This document shows positions 31,735-40,903 of a stretch of DNA of 49,973 nt, piece by piece. A model generated the notes under the pieces. That model made no database searches, was not told the DNA's origin, and saw only the letters and a list, made by a program, of their open reading frames with translations. A program made the position numbers and the translations under genes. Within the stretch, counting starts at the first letter, position 1, and every line of letters starts with the position of its first letter. Location: contig ONDE01000019.1 of assembly GCA_900316515.1 (NCBI GenBank), positions 1-49,973 on the forward strand, given 5' to 3'. The DNA comes from an uncultured Bacteroidales bacterium. Its GTDB lineage: Bacteria > Bacteroidota > Bacteroidia > Bacteroidales > P3.

Positions 31735-33930
31735 TTAGTGCGAGAAGAGAATCTCCCTATATTTTGGCAACGGCCACAGCTCATCGTCGACAATCAACTC
31801 GAGTTTGTCCACATGGTAGCGAATGGGGTCGAAGTAAGGCAGGACGGTGTCGTGGTAGGCGATGGCGCGTTGGCGCTCGTTGGCAATGTGATTTGCCTGC
31901 TTGCGGGCTTCTACCATGTTGTCCACATTCTGCTTGATGGAGGCGATGTGCACTGAGAGCTCCTCGATAAGCGAGTCGTCGTGGGCAGAGAGGGATCGGG
32001 CCTTTTCGGCATCATAGACCTGCCGCATCTTGTAGACGTTGTCGAGCAGCGTCGACTGGTAGCGAGTGGCCACGGGGATGATGTGGTTGAGGACGATGTC
32101 GCCAAGCACTCGCGCCTCGATCTGCACCTTCTTGATATAGGTGTCCCATTTCACCTCGTTGCGGGCGGCCAGCTCGGTGCGGTTCATCACACCGGTGGCC
32201 TCGAACATCTGCACCGACGAGGGTGAGGTATAGGCGTCATAGATGAGCGGTACGTTGCTTTCGCAATCCAATCCACGCCGCTGCGCCTCCTGTCGCCATT
32301 CGTCGCTGTAGCCGTTGCCGTCGAAACGGATGGCTTTCGACTCGCGGATGTACTCACGCAGCATTTCGAAGATGGCGTGCTCCTTCTGCTCACCTGCCGC
32401 CATGCGGGCGTCCACCTCCTGACGGAACTCCTTCAACTGCGAGGCGACGGCGGTGTTGAGGGCAATCATGGCGCAGCCGCAGTTGGCCGAGGAACCCACG
32501 GCACGGAACTCGAAGCGGTTGCCGGTGAAGGCGAAGGGCGAGGTGCGGTTGCGGTCGGTGTTGTCGACCAACACCTCGGGAATATGTGCCACGCCGAGTT
32601 GCATACGGCGTTTCTCGTCGAGGAAGATGGCCTGCTCCTTGTCGGCATTTTCCAGCTGGTCGAGCACCGCCGAGAGCTGGCTGCCGAGGAAGACGCTGAT
32701 GATGGAGGGTGGTGCCTCCTGGGCACCCAGACGGTGGGCGTTGGTGGCGGTCATGATTGAGGCCTTCAGGAGGGCATTGTGCTTCTTGACGGCCATCATC
32801 ACGTTGACCAAGAAGGTGACGAAGCGGAGGTTCTCCTCGGGCGTTTTGCCGGGGGTGAGGAGACCGATGCCGGTGTCGGTACCTAGCGACCAGTTGCAAT
32901 GCTTGCCCGAGCCGTTGACGCCGGCGAAGGGCTTCTCATGCAGCAGCACCTTAAAGCCGTGCCGACTGGCCACCTTGTGCATCAGCGACATGAGTATCAG
33001 GTTCTGGTCGACGGCCAAGTTGGTTTCGTTGTAGATGGGAGCTAGTTCGAACTGGTTGGGTGCCACCTCGTTGTGACGGGTCTTGCAGGGGATGGCATAC
33101 TTGTAGGCTTCGAATTCCAGTTCCTTCATGAAGGACTGCACACGGGCAGGGATGGAACCGAAATAGTGGTCTTCGAGTTGCTGGTTCTTCGCCGACTCGT
33201 GACCGAGTAGGGTGCGTCCCGTTAGCAGCAGGTCGGGACGGGCGGAATATATAGATTCGTCGACTAGGAAATACTCCTGCTCCCAACCCAGATAGGAATA
33301 GACCTTGCGAACGGCGGGGTCGAAGAGGTGGCACACGTCGGTGGCAGCGCAGTCAACGGCATGCAATGCCTTGAGCAGTGGTGTCTTGTAGTCGAGGGCC
33401 TCACCGGTATAGGAGACGAACACGGTGGGGATGCAGAGGGTGTCGTCGACCACAAAGGCTGGCGACGAGGTGTCCCAGGCGGTGTAGCCACGCGCTTCGA
33501 AGGTATTGCGGATGCCGCCGTTTGGGAAACTGGAGCCGTCGGCTTCCTGCTGCGCCAGCAGCTTGCCCGAGAACTCTTCGATAACGTCGCTTCCCGGTTG
33601 TCCGGCATACTCGATAAAGGCATCGTGTTTCTCGGCGGTGCCCTCGGTCAGCGGCTGGAACCAGTGGGTGTAGTGCGTTGCGCCCATGTCCAGCGCCCAG
33701 TTTTTCATGCCCACAGCCACATTGTTGGCAATCTCGCGGTTGAAGGGAGCCCCGTTGTCGAGCACATTGCAGAACGCCCTGTAGGTCTCGGCCGAGAGAT
33801 ATCGAGCCATCTGTTTCCGTCCAAACACATGGTTGCCGTAATAGTCGGAGACCATACCTGCGGGAGGTTGGACGGCCACCGCCTTCTTGGCGAAAGCTTC
33901 CTGCAGCACTTTAAATCTAAGATTACTCAT
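31735..33930 (-). CDS. glnN: Glutamine synthetase, type III (GlnN)
   Basis: The 731-residue length is typical of the type III enzyme of Bacteroides, far longer than type I. Landmarks include the N-terminal FGRKQMARYLS, the ligand-binding EVAPNQFELAPIYNETN and the loop FAGVNGSGKHCNWSLG. It makes glutamine from glutamate and ammonia, and so feeds PurF and PyrG encoded next to it. About 100 bases separate it from pyrG with no terminator seen. Confidence 0.95.
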   Translation of the reverse strand: MSNLRFKVLQEAFAKKAVAVQPPAGMVSDYYGNHVFGRKQMARYLSAETYRAFCNVLDNGAPFNREIANNVAVGMKNWALDMGATHYTHWFQPLTEGTAEKHDAFIEYAGQPGSDVIEEFSGKLLAQQEADGSSFPNGGIRNTFEARGYTAWDTSSPAFVVDDTLCIPTVFVSYTGEALDYKTPLLKALHAVDCAATDVCHLFDPAVRKVYSYLGWEQEYFLVDESIYSARPDLLLTGRTLLGHESAKNQQLEDHYFGSIPARVQSFMKELEFEAYKYAIPCKTRHNEVAPNQFELAPIYNETNLAVDQNLILMSLMHKVASRHGFKVLLHEKPFAGVNGSGKHCNWSLGTDTGIGLLTPGKTPEENLRFVTFLVNVMMAVKKHNALLKASIMTATNAHRLGAQEAPPSIISVFLGSQLSAVLDQLENADKEQAIFLDEKRRMQLGVAHIPEVLVDNTDRNRTSPFAFTGNRFEFRAVGSSANCGCAMIALNTAVASQLKEFRQEVDARMAAGEQKEHAIFEMLREYIRESKAIRFDGNGYSDEWRQEAQRRGLDCESNVPLIYDAYTSPSSVQMFEATGVMNRTELAARNEVKWDTYIKKVQIEARVLGDIVLNHIIPVATRYQSTLLDNVYKMRQVYDAEKARSLSAHDDSLIEELSVHIASIKQNVDNMVEARKQANHIANERQRAIAYHDTVLPYFDPIRYHVDKLELIVDDELWPLPKYREILFSH

Positions 33931-34003
33931 TGTTTAGATGATGGTTATATATTGGTATTAATTTGGATAGCTGATTAACGGATTCTGTCAATGTTATTCT
34001 GGA

Positions 34004-34011
34004 CAAAAATA
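34004..34011 (-). promoter_or_regulatory. -7 box for the glutamine synthetase gene
   Basis: TATTTTTG on the minus strand, 73 bases before the ATG. No clear -33 box. It would allow separate control of glnN from the DUF1846 gene upstream. Confidence 0.5.
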
Positions 34012-34071
34012 TAGAATTTCCCGCTAGGTGTTGTTTTCTGGCGGGTGTTTTGTTATCCGTAAGTGGTTGTG

Positions 34072-35535
34072 TCAGTCTTTGCGGACGGGTTCGCTAGTGA
34101 GGCCGACGCCGAGTTTCTTGAAGATTTTGCGGTCGACCTCGCTGGTCATGACGGTGGTGTGCATCTGGCAGCCGTCGAGCATGGGCAGACAGTCGAGGGC
34201 GCGGCGGCAGTTGTCGTCGAGGAGGCTCAATATCGAGAGGGTGACGAGCACCTCGTCGGTGTGGAGTCGCGGGTTGCTGCCGTGCAGCATGTTGACCTTG
34301 GTGTGCTGGATGGGCTCTATCATCTTTTGCGAGATGAGTTTGACGCTGTGGTCGATGCCTGCGAGGTGCTTGAGGGCGTTGAGCAGCAGGGCGGCGCAGG
34401 CGCCGAGCAGGGGGCTGGTGGTGGCGGTGATGATGGTGCCGTCGGCCAGCTCGATGGCGGCGGAGGGTGCTCCCTCACGGTCGCGGCGCTCCTTGGCGGC
34501 GACGGTGGCGCGACGGTCGTCGGTGCTGATCTTGGCCTGCTTCATGAGCAAGGCTATCTTGTTGATCTCGCTGTCGGTGGCCTTGCCGTTGGCATAGTCG
34601 CAGAGGGCGGTGTAGTAGCGGCGTATAATCTCGTCCTTGGAGGCCTGGCAGCAGACGTCGTCGTCGCAGATGCAGAAACCTGCCATGTTGACACCCATGT
34701 CGGTGGGCGACTTGTAGGGGTTCTCGCCGTAGATACCGTCGAAGATGGCGTTGAGCACGGGGAATATCTCGATGTCGCGGTTGTAGTTGACGGCGGTCTT
34801 GCCGTAGGCTTCGAGGTGGAAGGGATCGATCATGTTCACATCGTTGAGGTCGGCGGTGGCGGCCTCGTAGGCGATGTTGACTGGGTGCTTCAAGGGGATG
34901 CTCCAGATGGGGAAGGTCTCGAACTTGGCGTAGCCGGCCTTGATGCCGCGCTTGTTCTCCTGGTAGAGCTGGCTGAGGCATACGGCCATCTTGCCGCTGC
35001 CGGGACCGGGGGCGGTGATGACCACCAGCGGACGCGTTGTCTCGACATAGTCGTTCTTGCCGAAGCCATCGTCCGAGTCGATGAGCTCCACGTTGGTGGG
35101 GTAGCCCTCGATCATATAATGATAGTATGCCTTGATGCCCATGCGGTGTAGGCGCTCGTGGTAGGCGGTGGCGCTGGCCTGGCCGCTGTAGTGGGTGATG
35201 ACGACGCCCGAGACCATGAAGCCGCGCTCCATGAAGGCCTCGCGCAGACGCAGCACGTCCTCGTCGTAGGTGATGCCTAGGTCGCCGCGCTTCTTGTTTT
35301 TCTCGATGTCGGTGGCGCTGATGACGATGACAATCTCGGCGTCATCCTTCAGCTGGGTGAGCATCTTAAGCTTGCTGTCGGGCTCAAAGCCGGGCAGCAC
35401 ACGACTGGCGTGGTAGTCGTCGAATAGTTTACCGCCAAATTCAAGGTAAAGTTTGTTTCCGAACTTGCTGATGCGCTCTTTGATGTGTTCGGACTGTATC
35501 CGCAGATACTTTTCGTTGTCAAATCCGTATTTCAT
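34072..35535 (-). CDS. DUF1846 domain protein
   Basis: The 487-residue protein matches the DUF1846 family in length and in its opening (GFDNEKYLRIQSEHIKERI). The family is conserved in anaerobes and has a Rossmann-like core; the segment APGPGSGKMAV near residue 174 resembles a phosphate-binding loop. Its biochemical role is not established as far as I know. The tail of this gene (KKLGVGLTSEP) is repeated as a relic beyond purF. Confidence 0.85.
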   Translation of the reverse strand: MKYGFDNEKYLRIQSEHIKERISKFGNKLYLEFGGKLFDDYHASRVLPGFEPDSKLKMLTQLKDDAEIVIVISATDIEKNKKRGDLGITYDEDVLRLREAFMERGFMVSGVVITHYSGQASATAYHERLHRMGIKAYYHYMIEGYPTNVELIDSDDGFGKNDYVETTRPLVVITAPGPGSGKMAVCLSQLYQENKRGIKAGYAKFETFPIWSIPLKHPVNIAYEAATADLNDVNMIDPFHLEAYGKTAVNYNRDIEIFPVLNAIFDGIYGENPYKSPTDMGVNMAGFCICDDDVCCQASKDEIIRRYYTALCDYANGKATDSEINKIALLMKQAKISTDDRRATVAAKERRDREGAPSAAIELADGTIITATTSPLLGACAALLLNALKHLAGIDHSVKLISQKMIEPIQHTKVNMLHGSNPRLHTDEVLVTLSILSLLDDNCRRALDCLPMLDGCQMHTTVMTSEVDRKIFKKLGVGLTSEPVRKD

Positions 35536-35749
35536 AATGATAATTTAATATATATTGATTAAAAATGAAAAATACGGGATACAAAAGTAGGAAGATTTTT
35601 TCAATTGGAAGAAAAAAAATGACGCTTCAAATGTATGTTGTTAGATATCAGCTATAAATATTTTTCAACAGTGCTCTTGATATCTTTCTTTCCAAAACAC
35701 AATAAAATGAGTGTTATGCCGTTATTAAGGAAATTTATGTTATGAACGT

Positions 35750-36952
35750 ATGAAGATATTAGTTCTCAATTGCGGCAGTTCGTCGTTGAAGTACCAGCTT
35801 ATCGATGTCGACACCCGCACTGTCCTTACCAAGGGTCTTTTGGAACGCATCGGCCTGCCGATGGGTATTTTCAGTTACACCAGTCGTGGCGAGAAGCACA
35901 CCACCGAGTGCCCCATCCCCAACCACACCGAGGGTCTGCGCATGGTGATGGACGCCCTCACCGACCCCGAGACGGGCGTCATAGGCAGCATCAAGGAACT
36001 GGGCGCCGTGGGTCACCGTTTTGCCCATGGCGGCGAGTACTTCACCAAGAGTGTGGAGATTACGCGCGACGTCATCAACAAGGAGGAGTCGCTCGTCGAC
36101 CTGGCTCCGCTGCACATCCCCGGCAACATCATGGGTGCCGAGGCCATCAACAACGTGATGCCCGATGTGCCGCAGGTGGCTGTGTTCGACACCGCCTTCA
36201 ACCTCACCATCGAACCCAAGAACTACCTCTACGGCATCCCCTACGAGTATTACGAGCAGTACGGCATACGCCGCTACGGCTTCCACGGCACCAGCCACCG
36301 CTTTGTGGCCAAGCGCGGCGCCAAGATGATTGGCAAATACTGGAAAGACCTTAAAATCATCACTTGCCACCTCGGCAGCGGCGCCAGCATCTGTGCCATC
36401 GACCACGGCAAGAGCGTCAACAACTCAATGGGTATGACCTCGTTGGAGGGACTCACCATGGGCTCGCGTTGTGGCGACATCGACGTCGGCGCGTTGCTCT
36501 ACCTGATGGATAAAGCCAATATCAGTCCCAAGGAAATCAACGACATATTGTATAAGAAGAGCGGCCTTGTGGGTCTCACCGGTGCCTCGCCCGACATGCG
36601 CGACATATGGGCCGGCGTGCAGCGCGGCGACAAGCGCAACACCCTCGCCTTCGAGGTCTTCGCCCAGCGTTGCAAGAAATACATCGGTGCCTTCATGGCT
36701 CAGATGAACGGCTGCGACCTGCTCATCTTCACCGGCGGCATCGGCGAGAACGCCTGGTTCATGCGCCACGAGATATTGAAAGACATGGACTGGCTGGGTG
36801 TCGACATCGACTTCGACCTCAACGATCGCACAGCAGGTGTCGACGCCGTCATCAGCAAGCCCGGTGCCCGTGTCACCACCGCCGTGGTGCTCACCGACGA
36901 GGAGCTGGCCATTGCCGTCGACACCTACAAGATTGTCACCGGCCAGCAGTAG
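35750..36952 (+). CDS. ackA: Acetate kinase
   Basis: The 400-residue protein has all acetate kinase landmarks: LNCGSSSLKYQL at the start, the catalytic region AVFDTAFN, GFHGTSHRFV, the adenosine loop HLGSGASICAIDHGKS and FTGGIGEN. It forms ATP and acetate from acetyl phosphate, the usual end of Bacteroidales fermentation. The usual partner pta is not adjacent. The 214-base gap upstream is divergent from DUF1846 and has a weak -7-like TATCTTTC near 35681. Its last 17 bases overlap the convergent regulator gene. Confidence 0.95.
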   Translation: MKILVLNCGSSSLKYQLIDVDTRTVLTKGLLERIGLPMGIFSYTSRGEKHTTECPIPNHTEGLRMVMDALTDPETGVIGSIKELGAVGHRFAHGGEYFTKSVEITRDVINKEESLVDLAPLHIPGNIMGAEAINNVMPDVPQVAVFDTAFNLTIEPKNYLYGIPYEYYEQYGIRRYGFHGTSHRFVAKRGAKMIGKYWKDLKIITCHLGSGASICAIDHGKSVNNSMGMTSLEGLTMGSRCGDIDVGALLYLMDKANISPKEINDILYKKSGLVGLTGASPDMRDIWAGVQRGDKRNTLAFEVFAQRCKKYIGAFMAQMNGCDLLIFTGGIGENAWFMRHEILKDMDWLGVDIDFDLNDRTAGVDAVISKPGARVTTAVVLTDEELAIAVDTYKIVTGQQ

Positions 36953-37388
36953 GCTCTTTCAGTGTGGCAATCATCGTGTCGAGCATTGCCACGAAGCGCT
37001 GCATCTCGTCCATATCCACCGGCTCGTTCTGCCAGCTACGGGCCAGACACATAGGAACCTCTTTGGCCTGCTCCTCAAGGTGCAGGCCTTTTTTCGTCAG
37101 GCTCACCAGCGTCTGACGACCGTCGGCTATGCCGCGTGTGCGTATCACCAGGCCCTCTTTCTCCATGCGTTGCAGCAGCGGCGTGAGGGTGTTGGTGTCG
37201 AGGGTCAGACGGCGGCACAGTTCGCCCACCAGCTGGTTGTCCTTTTCCCACAGTGCCAGCATCACCAGATACTGGGGGTAGGTGAGGCCCAGCGGCTCGA
37301 GCAGCGGGCGGTAGGCCTGCGTCACGAGCCGCGAGGCGGTGTAGAGGCGGAAGCAGAGTTGGTTATCAAGTTTCAGTTGGTCGTACAT
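36936..37388 (-). CDS. MarR/OhrR-type transcriptional regulator
   Basis: A 150-residue winged-helix protein. The opening DNQLCFRLYTASRLV contains Cys12 in the position of the peroxide-sensing Cys of OhrR. The recognition region is NTLTPLLQRMEKEGLV and the wing is around RGIADGRQTLVSLT. It stands 31 bases after the glutathione peroxidase gene on the same strand, so it probably represses that operon and is inactivated by organic peroxides. Its 3' end overlaps that of ackA. Confidence 0.85.
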   Translation of the reverse strand: MYDQLKLDNQLCFRLYTASRLVTQAYRPLLEPLGLTYPQYLVMLALWEKDNQLVGELCRRLTLDTNTLTPLLQRMEKEGLVIRTRGIADGRQTLVSLTKKGLHLEEQAKEVPMCLARSWQNEPVDMDEMQRFVAMLDTMIATLKEPTAGR

Positions 37389-37419
37389 CAGTAATCTCCT
37401 TAACTTCTTAACTCTTGAT

Positions 37420-37962
37420 TTAGAGCATTGTCTCTATCTCTTTCTCGAAGTCTTTGGGCTCGGTGGTGGGGGCGAAGCGCATCACCTTGCTGCCGTCGCG
37501 CGAGATGAGGAACTTGGTGAAGTTCCACTTGATGTCGCTGTCCTTCTCCACGCTCTTGCTGATGGTCTTGAACATTGCCGAGGCAGCCTTGGCCTTCAGT
37601 CCCTTGTACTCCTCGGTGGGAGCCTGCTCCTTGAGGTAGGTGAAGATGGGGTGTTCGTCCTTGCCGTTCACGTCGACCTTCTTCATAATCTGGAATGTGA
37701 CGCCATAGTTCATGCGGCAGAAGCCCTCGATCTCGCTGTCGCTGCCGGGGTCCTGGTTGGCGAACTGGTTGCAGGGGAAGCCTATGCACACCAGGCCGCG
37801 GTCGCGGTACTTCTCGTTCAGGGTCTCGAGGCCGTCGAACTGGGGCGTGAAGCCGCACTTGCTGGCGGTGTTGATGATGAGCAGCACTTTGCCCTCGAAC
37901 TGTTTGAAGTCAATCTCTTTGCCGTTACTTGCCACGGCCTTGTAATCGTAAATCGTTGCCAT
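37420..37962 (-). CDS. Glutathione peroxidase family protein (thiol peroxidase)
   Basis: The 180-residue protein has the peroxidatic Cys36 in NTASKCGFTPQF, the Gln of FPCNQFANQDP and the Trp/Asn pair in WNFTKFLI. It uses Cys instead of selenocysteine. In Bacteroidales such enzymes usually take electrons from thioredoxin rather than glutathione (family knowledge). It reduces peroxides and is flanked by an OhrR-type regulator and a small Cys protein. Confidence 0.92.
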   Translation of the reverse strand: MATIYDYKAVASNGKEIDFKQFEGKVLLIINTASKCGFTPQFDGLETLNEKYRDRGLVCIGFPCNQFANQDPGSDSEIEGFCRMNYGVTFQIMKKVDVNGKDEHPIFTYLKEQAPTEEYKGLKAKAASAMFKTISKSVEKDSDIKWNFTKFLISRDGSKVMRFAPTTEPKDFEKEIETML

Positions 37963-37977
37963 AATGATAGTGTTTTA

Positions 37978-38169
37978 TTATTTATTATTATACTTCGTAA
38001 AATTATATTTCTCCCTCAGCTTCTGCTGCTCTTCGGGCGAAAGGGATGTGAAATAGTTTCGCCAGCCGGGGCAGAAATTGATGTGCCATCGCCAGAAACG
38101 ACCCATAGGCGAGTTGGGTTTGCGGTCGTAGTGAGCCCTGATTTTGCAATTTTCGCATGTGTGTGCCAT
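37978..38169 (-). CDS. Small Cys-containing protein, 63 aa
   Basis: Start ATG 38169 (MAHTCENCKIRAHYD) is chosen over the 78-residue frame because the promoter lies ~90 bases upstream and the longer N-terminus is not conserved-looking. CENC and a later Cys in FCPGW, with His/Trp-rich GRFWRWHINFCPGW, suggest a metal-binding or redox site. It is 15 bases from the peroxidase gene and probably in the same operon. Confidence 0.7.
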   Translation of the reverse strand: MAHTCENCKIRAHYDRKPNSPMGRFWRWHINFCPGWRNYFTSLSPEEQQKLREKYNFTKYNNK

Positions 38170-38259
38170 AATTTTTCCTTTTTTCGGGACTGGCAATCCT
38201 GCCGTAATGCTCATTAATTTAATCTATTATTGTTTTTGTGTTTTATATCGTTCACGATG

Positions 38260-38267
38260 CAAATATA
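38260..38267 (-). promoter_or_regulatory. -7 box for the 38169-36936 peroxide operon
   Basis: TATATTTG on the minus strand, 90 bases before the ATG at 38169. Confidence 0.65.
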
Positions 38268-38269
38268 CA

Positions 38270-38690
38270 TCTTTTTTTAATTCTGGCGAAAAAATGTTGT
38301 TTTTCTCAAAAATTTTATGCCCCATTGCCCAGTGATGGCTAAATATTGGTTAATTATTGTAAAATCAATACTTTATACGTGTCTATGGTTGCCATAGGGT
38401 TAAGTGCCTGTAACACAGGGGTATAGAGCCACCATCTCTTACTCAACGCCTACTCAACGCCTAGTCATCTCCTTATCATCGCCTACTTATGTAAGAGATA
38501 ATAAGGTTATCTTTAGTCGATGATATGTGTAAAATACAGTGTCAGTGGCTTTTCGTAGGTTACTTTTCCGTGGCGTACCCCCAATTTCAGGATAGATTGG
38601 AGCCTTTAGTGGATTAAGTCTACTTTTATTCTATCGCAAGCGATGTACATGGCTGCGAGGTGACGGTGGAATTGGAGTCGAGGATTTTTT
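38270..38690. other. Intergenic stretch without genes
   Basis: About 420 bases between divergent promoters. It contains a short direct repeat (CTACTCAACGC type, 38440-38467) and no open frame of interest. The stretch is AT-rich on the left and mixed on the right. I see no RNA structure I can name. Confidence 0.5.
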
Positions 38691-38693
38691 TCG

Positions 38694-38701
38694 TATCTTT
38701 G
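38694..38701 (+). promoter_or_regulatory. -7 box for the 38713 gene
   Basis: TATCTTTG only 11 bases before the ATG at 38713, which predicts a very short leader or use of the second ATG at 38722. Confidence 0.7.
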
Positions 38702-38712
38702 CAAAATAAAAA

Positions 38713-39516
38713 ATGAGCACGATGCCGACGATACATATCACCGACCTTAAAGATCCAGCCCTCGAACCTTACGCGCGGCTCACCGAGCGGCAGTTGCAGA
38801 GCCGTCTGCACCCCGAGGAGGGCGTCTTCATCTGCGAGAGTATTAAGGTGATACGCGTGGCGTTGGAGCACGGCATGCAGCCGGTGTCGTTCCTCTGCGA
38901 AGAAAAATTTCTTGAATGTGTTAATGTCTTAATGAGTGAATGCGGGAGTGACGTGCCGGTCTACACGGCGCCGCGCGAGGTACTCAAAGGACTGACGGGC
39001 TATGAGTTGAGCCGTGGCGTGCTGTGCGCCATGCGGCGGCCTGTGCTGCCGAATGTCGACGAGGTGACGGCGGATGCTCGTCGGGTGGCGGTGCTCGACT
39101 CGGTGGTGAATAGCGAGAATACCGGTGCCATCTTCCGTGCCGCCGCGGCCTTGGGCATCGATGCCGTGCTGCTTACGCGCACATGCTGCGACCCGTTGAA
39201 CCGCCGTGCCTGCCGTGTGAGCATGGGCACGGTGTTCCAGCTGCCGTGGACTTTCCTAGACCACTATATGCAGCTGAAGGCGTGTGGCTTTCAGACCGTG
39301 GCCATGGCATTGACCGACCGCTCGGTGTCCATTGACGACCCCTCGCTGCATGGTATCGACCGTATGGCCATCATCCTCGGCACCGAGGGCGACGGCCTGA
39401 GCGACAGCGTGCTGCGCCAGTGCGACCACGTGGCCCGCATCCCGATGCAGCGTGGCGTCGACTCCCTCAATGTCGCCGCTGCCGCCGCAGTGGCATTCTA
39501 TGAGTTAACAAGATAG
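38713..39516 (+). CDS. SpoU/TrmH-family RNA methyltransferase
   Basis: The 267-residue protein has a substrate-binding N-terminal domain and a SPOUT methyltransferase domain with the three motifs NSENTGAIFRAA, IILGTEGDGLS and RGVDSLNVAAAAAVAFYE. It should 2'-O-methylate a tRNA or rRNA ribose; the exact site is not readable. Residues 67-79 (LECVNVLMSECGS), in the surface region between the domains, are encoded by what looks like one arm of a dispersed repeat (38911-38950). The two genes overlap at their 3' ends: the minus-strand gene downstream ends at 39505. Confidence 0.85.
   Translation: MSTMPTIHITDLKDPALEPYARLTERQLQSRLHPEEGVFICESIKVIRVALEHGMQPVSFLCEEKFLECVNVLMSECGSDVPVYTAPREVLKGLTGYELSRGVLCAMRRPVLPNVDEVTADARRVAVLDSVVNSENTGAIFRAAAALGIDAVLLTRTCCDPLNRRACRVSMGTVFQLPWTFLDHYMQLKACGFQTVAMALTDRSVSIDDPSLHGIDRMAIILGTEGDGLSDSVLRQCDHVARIPMQRGVDSLNVAAAAAVAFYELTR
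38911..38950. repeat. Repeat arm translated inside the methyltransferase gene
   Basis: GAATGTGTTAATG followed by TTAATGAGTGAATGCG resembles the left arm of the palindromic repeat at 14161 and 43976. It stays in frame over 13 codons. Confidence 0.5.
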
Positions 39517-40065
39517 TTTTTTCTTCAGCAGCCGCTCGGCCAGCCGCATGGCGAGGATGGCGACGGGGAAGGTGAGCACCAGCACGACGACAAGCACGGG
39601 TATGTTGTCGATGACGGGCTGCATCAGCAGGTCGTAGCCTGCGGGCATCTCCTCGCGGGCCGCCTCGAGCGAGCCTTCGGTGTCGGTCCACCAGTGGGCC
39701 GTATAGGCGAAGAACGAGTAGGCGAAGGGCAGGAAACTCCAGCGGACATCCTTCTGGGTGCCGTAGCCGCAACGCCAACGGATGAACTCGGCGAGAGCCG
39801 TAAGGACGACTATGCCAATGACAAACGCCAGGTTGGCCTCGCCGGCAATCAGGAAGAGCACAAGGATGAAGCCGTTGAGCAGCGTCGCGGCGCCGAAGCT
39901 GCGGAGTAGGGTGGTGGTGTAGAGGTAAATGAGTGCGGTCAGCAGAGGCAGCACTGCGCCGGCATAGGCATAGCAGGCCGGATGGATGGCGCCGCTGGCG
40001 GCACCGAGGATGAATGTGGCGAGATAGGCTATCGCCATCAGCAGTAGAATGAATGCTTTTTTCAT
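39505..40065 (-). CDS. MptD-like putative ECF transporter S component
   Basis: ATG 40065 gives 186 residues starting MKKAFILLLMAIAYLATFIL; an upstream in-frame extension has no support. It has about five membrane segments, a small loop with RWRCGYGTQKD and the conserved-looking AYTAHWWTDTEG. Length and layout fit the MptD/Trep-Strep family of substrate-capture subunits. No energising ATPase is adjacent, so a shared ECF module is assumed. Substrate unknown. Confidence 0.65.
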   Translation of the reverse strand: MKKAFILLLMAIAYLATFILGAASGAIHPACYAYAGAVLPLLTALIYLYTTTLLRSFGAATLLNGFILVLFLIAGEANLAFVIGIVVLTALAEFIRWRCGYGTQKDVRWSFLPFAYSFFAYTAHWWTDTEGSLEAAREEMPAGYDLLMQPVIDNIPVLVVVLVLTFPVAILAMRLAERLLKKKLSC

Positions 40066-40112
40066 GACAATCAGTTTATTTGTTAGCAGATGTGTTGTAT
40101 TGAAATCTGCTG

Positions 40113-40120
40113 CAAAAGTA
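40113..40120 (-). promoter_or_regulatory. -7 box for the MptD-like gene
   Basis: TACTTTTG on the minus strand, 48 bases before ATG 40065. Confidence 0.6.
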
Positions 40121-40301
40121 CACACTCATTTTTCCCTGGGCAATAACCAATAATGATGATTTTGCGGGTGTCCTGGTGATTATCTGTAAAGTTAAAGATT
40201 GTTAAATATGGATTATTACTTTCTTTTGTTCACCGTATTACTTACCCCGAGGTTTGTGGCTAACCTTCGGGTACCTTCTTGCAGGGTTTCGGAAAGCATT
40301 G

Positions 40302-40309
40302 TACTTTTG
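40302..40309 (+). promoter_or_regulatory. -7 box for the cupin gene
   Basis: TACTTTTG, 29 bases before ATG 40338. Confidence 0.65.
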
Positions 40310-40337
40310 CACCGTCAAACAATAAAACACAGAAATC

Positions 40338-40793
40338 ATGAAACAGATTGAGACAATCAAGACCGGCAAGAACTATGCTGCAGTGAATGTTGGAAAGATG
40401 AATGAGATTATCGAGCACGTGCTCCCGATGGGACCCGATGTCACCATCAAAGGCAAGGTGTTCGTAGGACAGGCCGTCGGCGCCACCGGCAGCGAGCTGT
40501 CGTTCCAGACGCTCGTCCCGGGTCAGGACAGCGGTTTCCTGCACACCCACAAGACACACGAGGAGCTCTATTTCATCCTCAAGGGCGAAGGCCAGTACCA
40601 GGTGGACGGCGAAGTGTTTCCCGTCGGTGAGGGTTCGGTCATCCGTGTGTCGCCCGAAGGCAAGCGTGCGCTGAAGAACACCGGCAGTGAGAACTTGACG
40701 ATGCTCTGCATACAGTACAAGGCCAACTCCTTCACCGAGGCCGACAGCCCGATGACCGACGGCAACATCCTCAGCGAGACGCTGACTTGGTAA
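40338..40793 (+). CDS. Cupin domain protein, 151 aa
   Basis: A single cupin barrel. Motif 1 is HTHKTHEELYFILKGEGQY near residues 74-92 with the metal ligands His-x-His and Glu; motif 2 is around FPVGEGSVIRVSPEGKRALKN. It probably binds a divalent metal. Function (isomerase, dioxygenase or sensor) cannot be told. It has its own promoter and terminator. Confidence 0.85.
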   Translation: MKQIETIKTGKNYAAVNVGKMNEIIEHVLPMGPDVTIKGKVFVGQAVGATGSELSFQTLVPGQDSGFLHTHKTHEELYFILKGEGQYQVDGEVFPVGEGSVIRVSPEGKRALKNTGSENLTMLCIQYKANSFTEADSPMTDGNILSETLTW

Positions 40794-40806
40794 GTTTAGG
40801 ATTTGT

Positions 40807-40866
40807 GAAAGAGAGTTGAAGGTTGGCAGCTGTATTAGGCATTTCAACTTTCAGCTCTCTTTTTTC
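40807..40866 (+). terminator. Intrinsic terminator after the cupin gene
   Basis: AAAGAGAGTTGAAGGTTG pairs imperfectly with CAACTTTCAGCTCTCTTT across a loop of about 18 bases, then more T. Two mismatches in the stem. Confidence 0.75.
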
Positions 40867-40877
40867 AATTTTATTCG

Positions 40878-40885
40878 TATCTTTG
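40878..40885 (+). promoter_or_regulatory. -7 box for the HxlR-macro-SirTM operon
   Basis: TATCTTTG, 18 bases before ATG 40904. Confidence 0.75.
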
Positions 40886-40903
40886 CACATCAAAAACATC
40901 GAT

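Noticed and set aside
36936..36952. 17-base overlap of ackA and the MarR gene as an antisense control device
   Set aside because: Short convergent overlaps of gene ends are common and nothing else supports a regulatory role.
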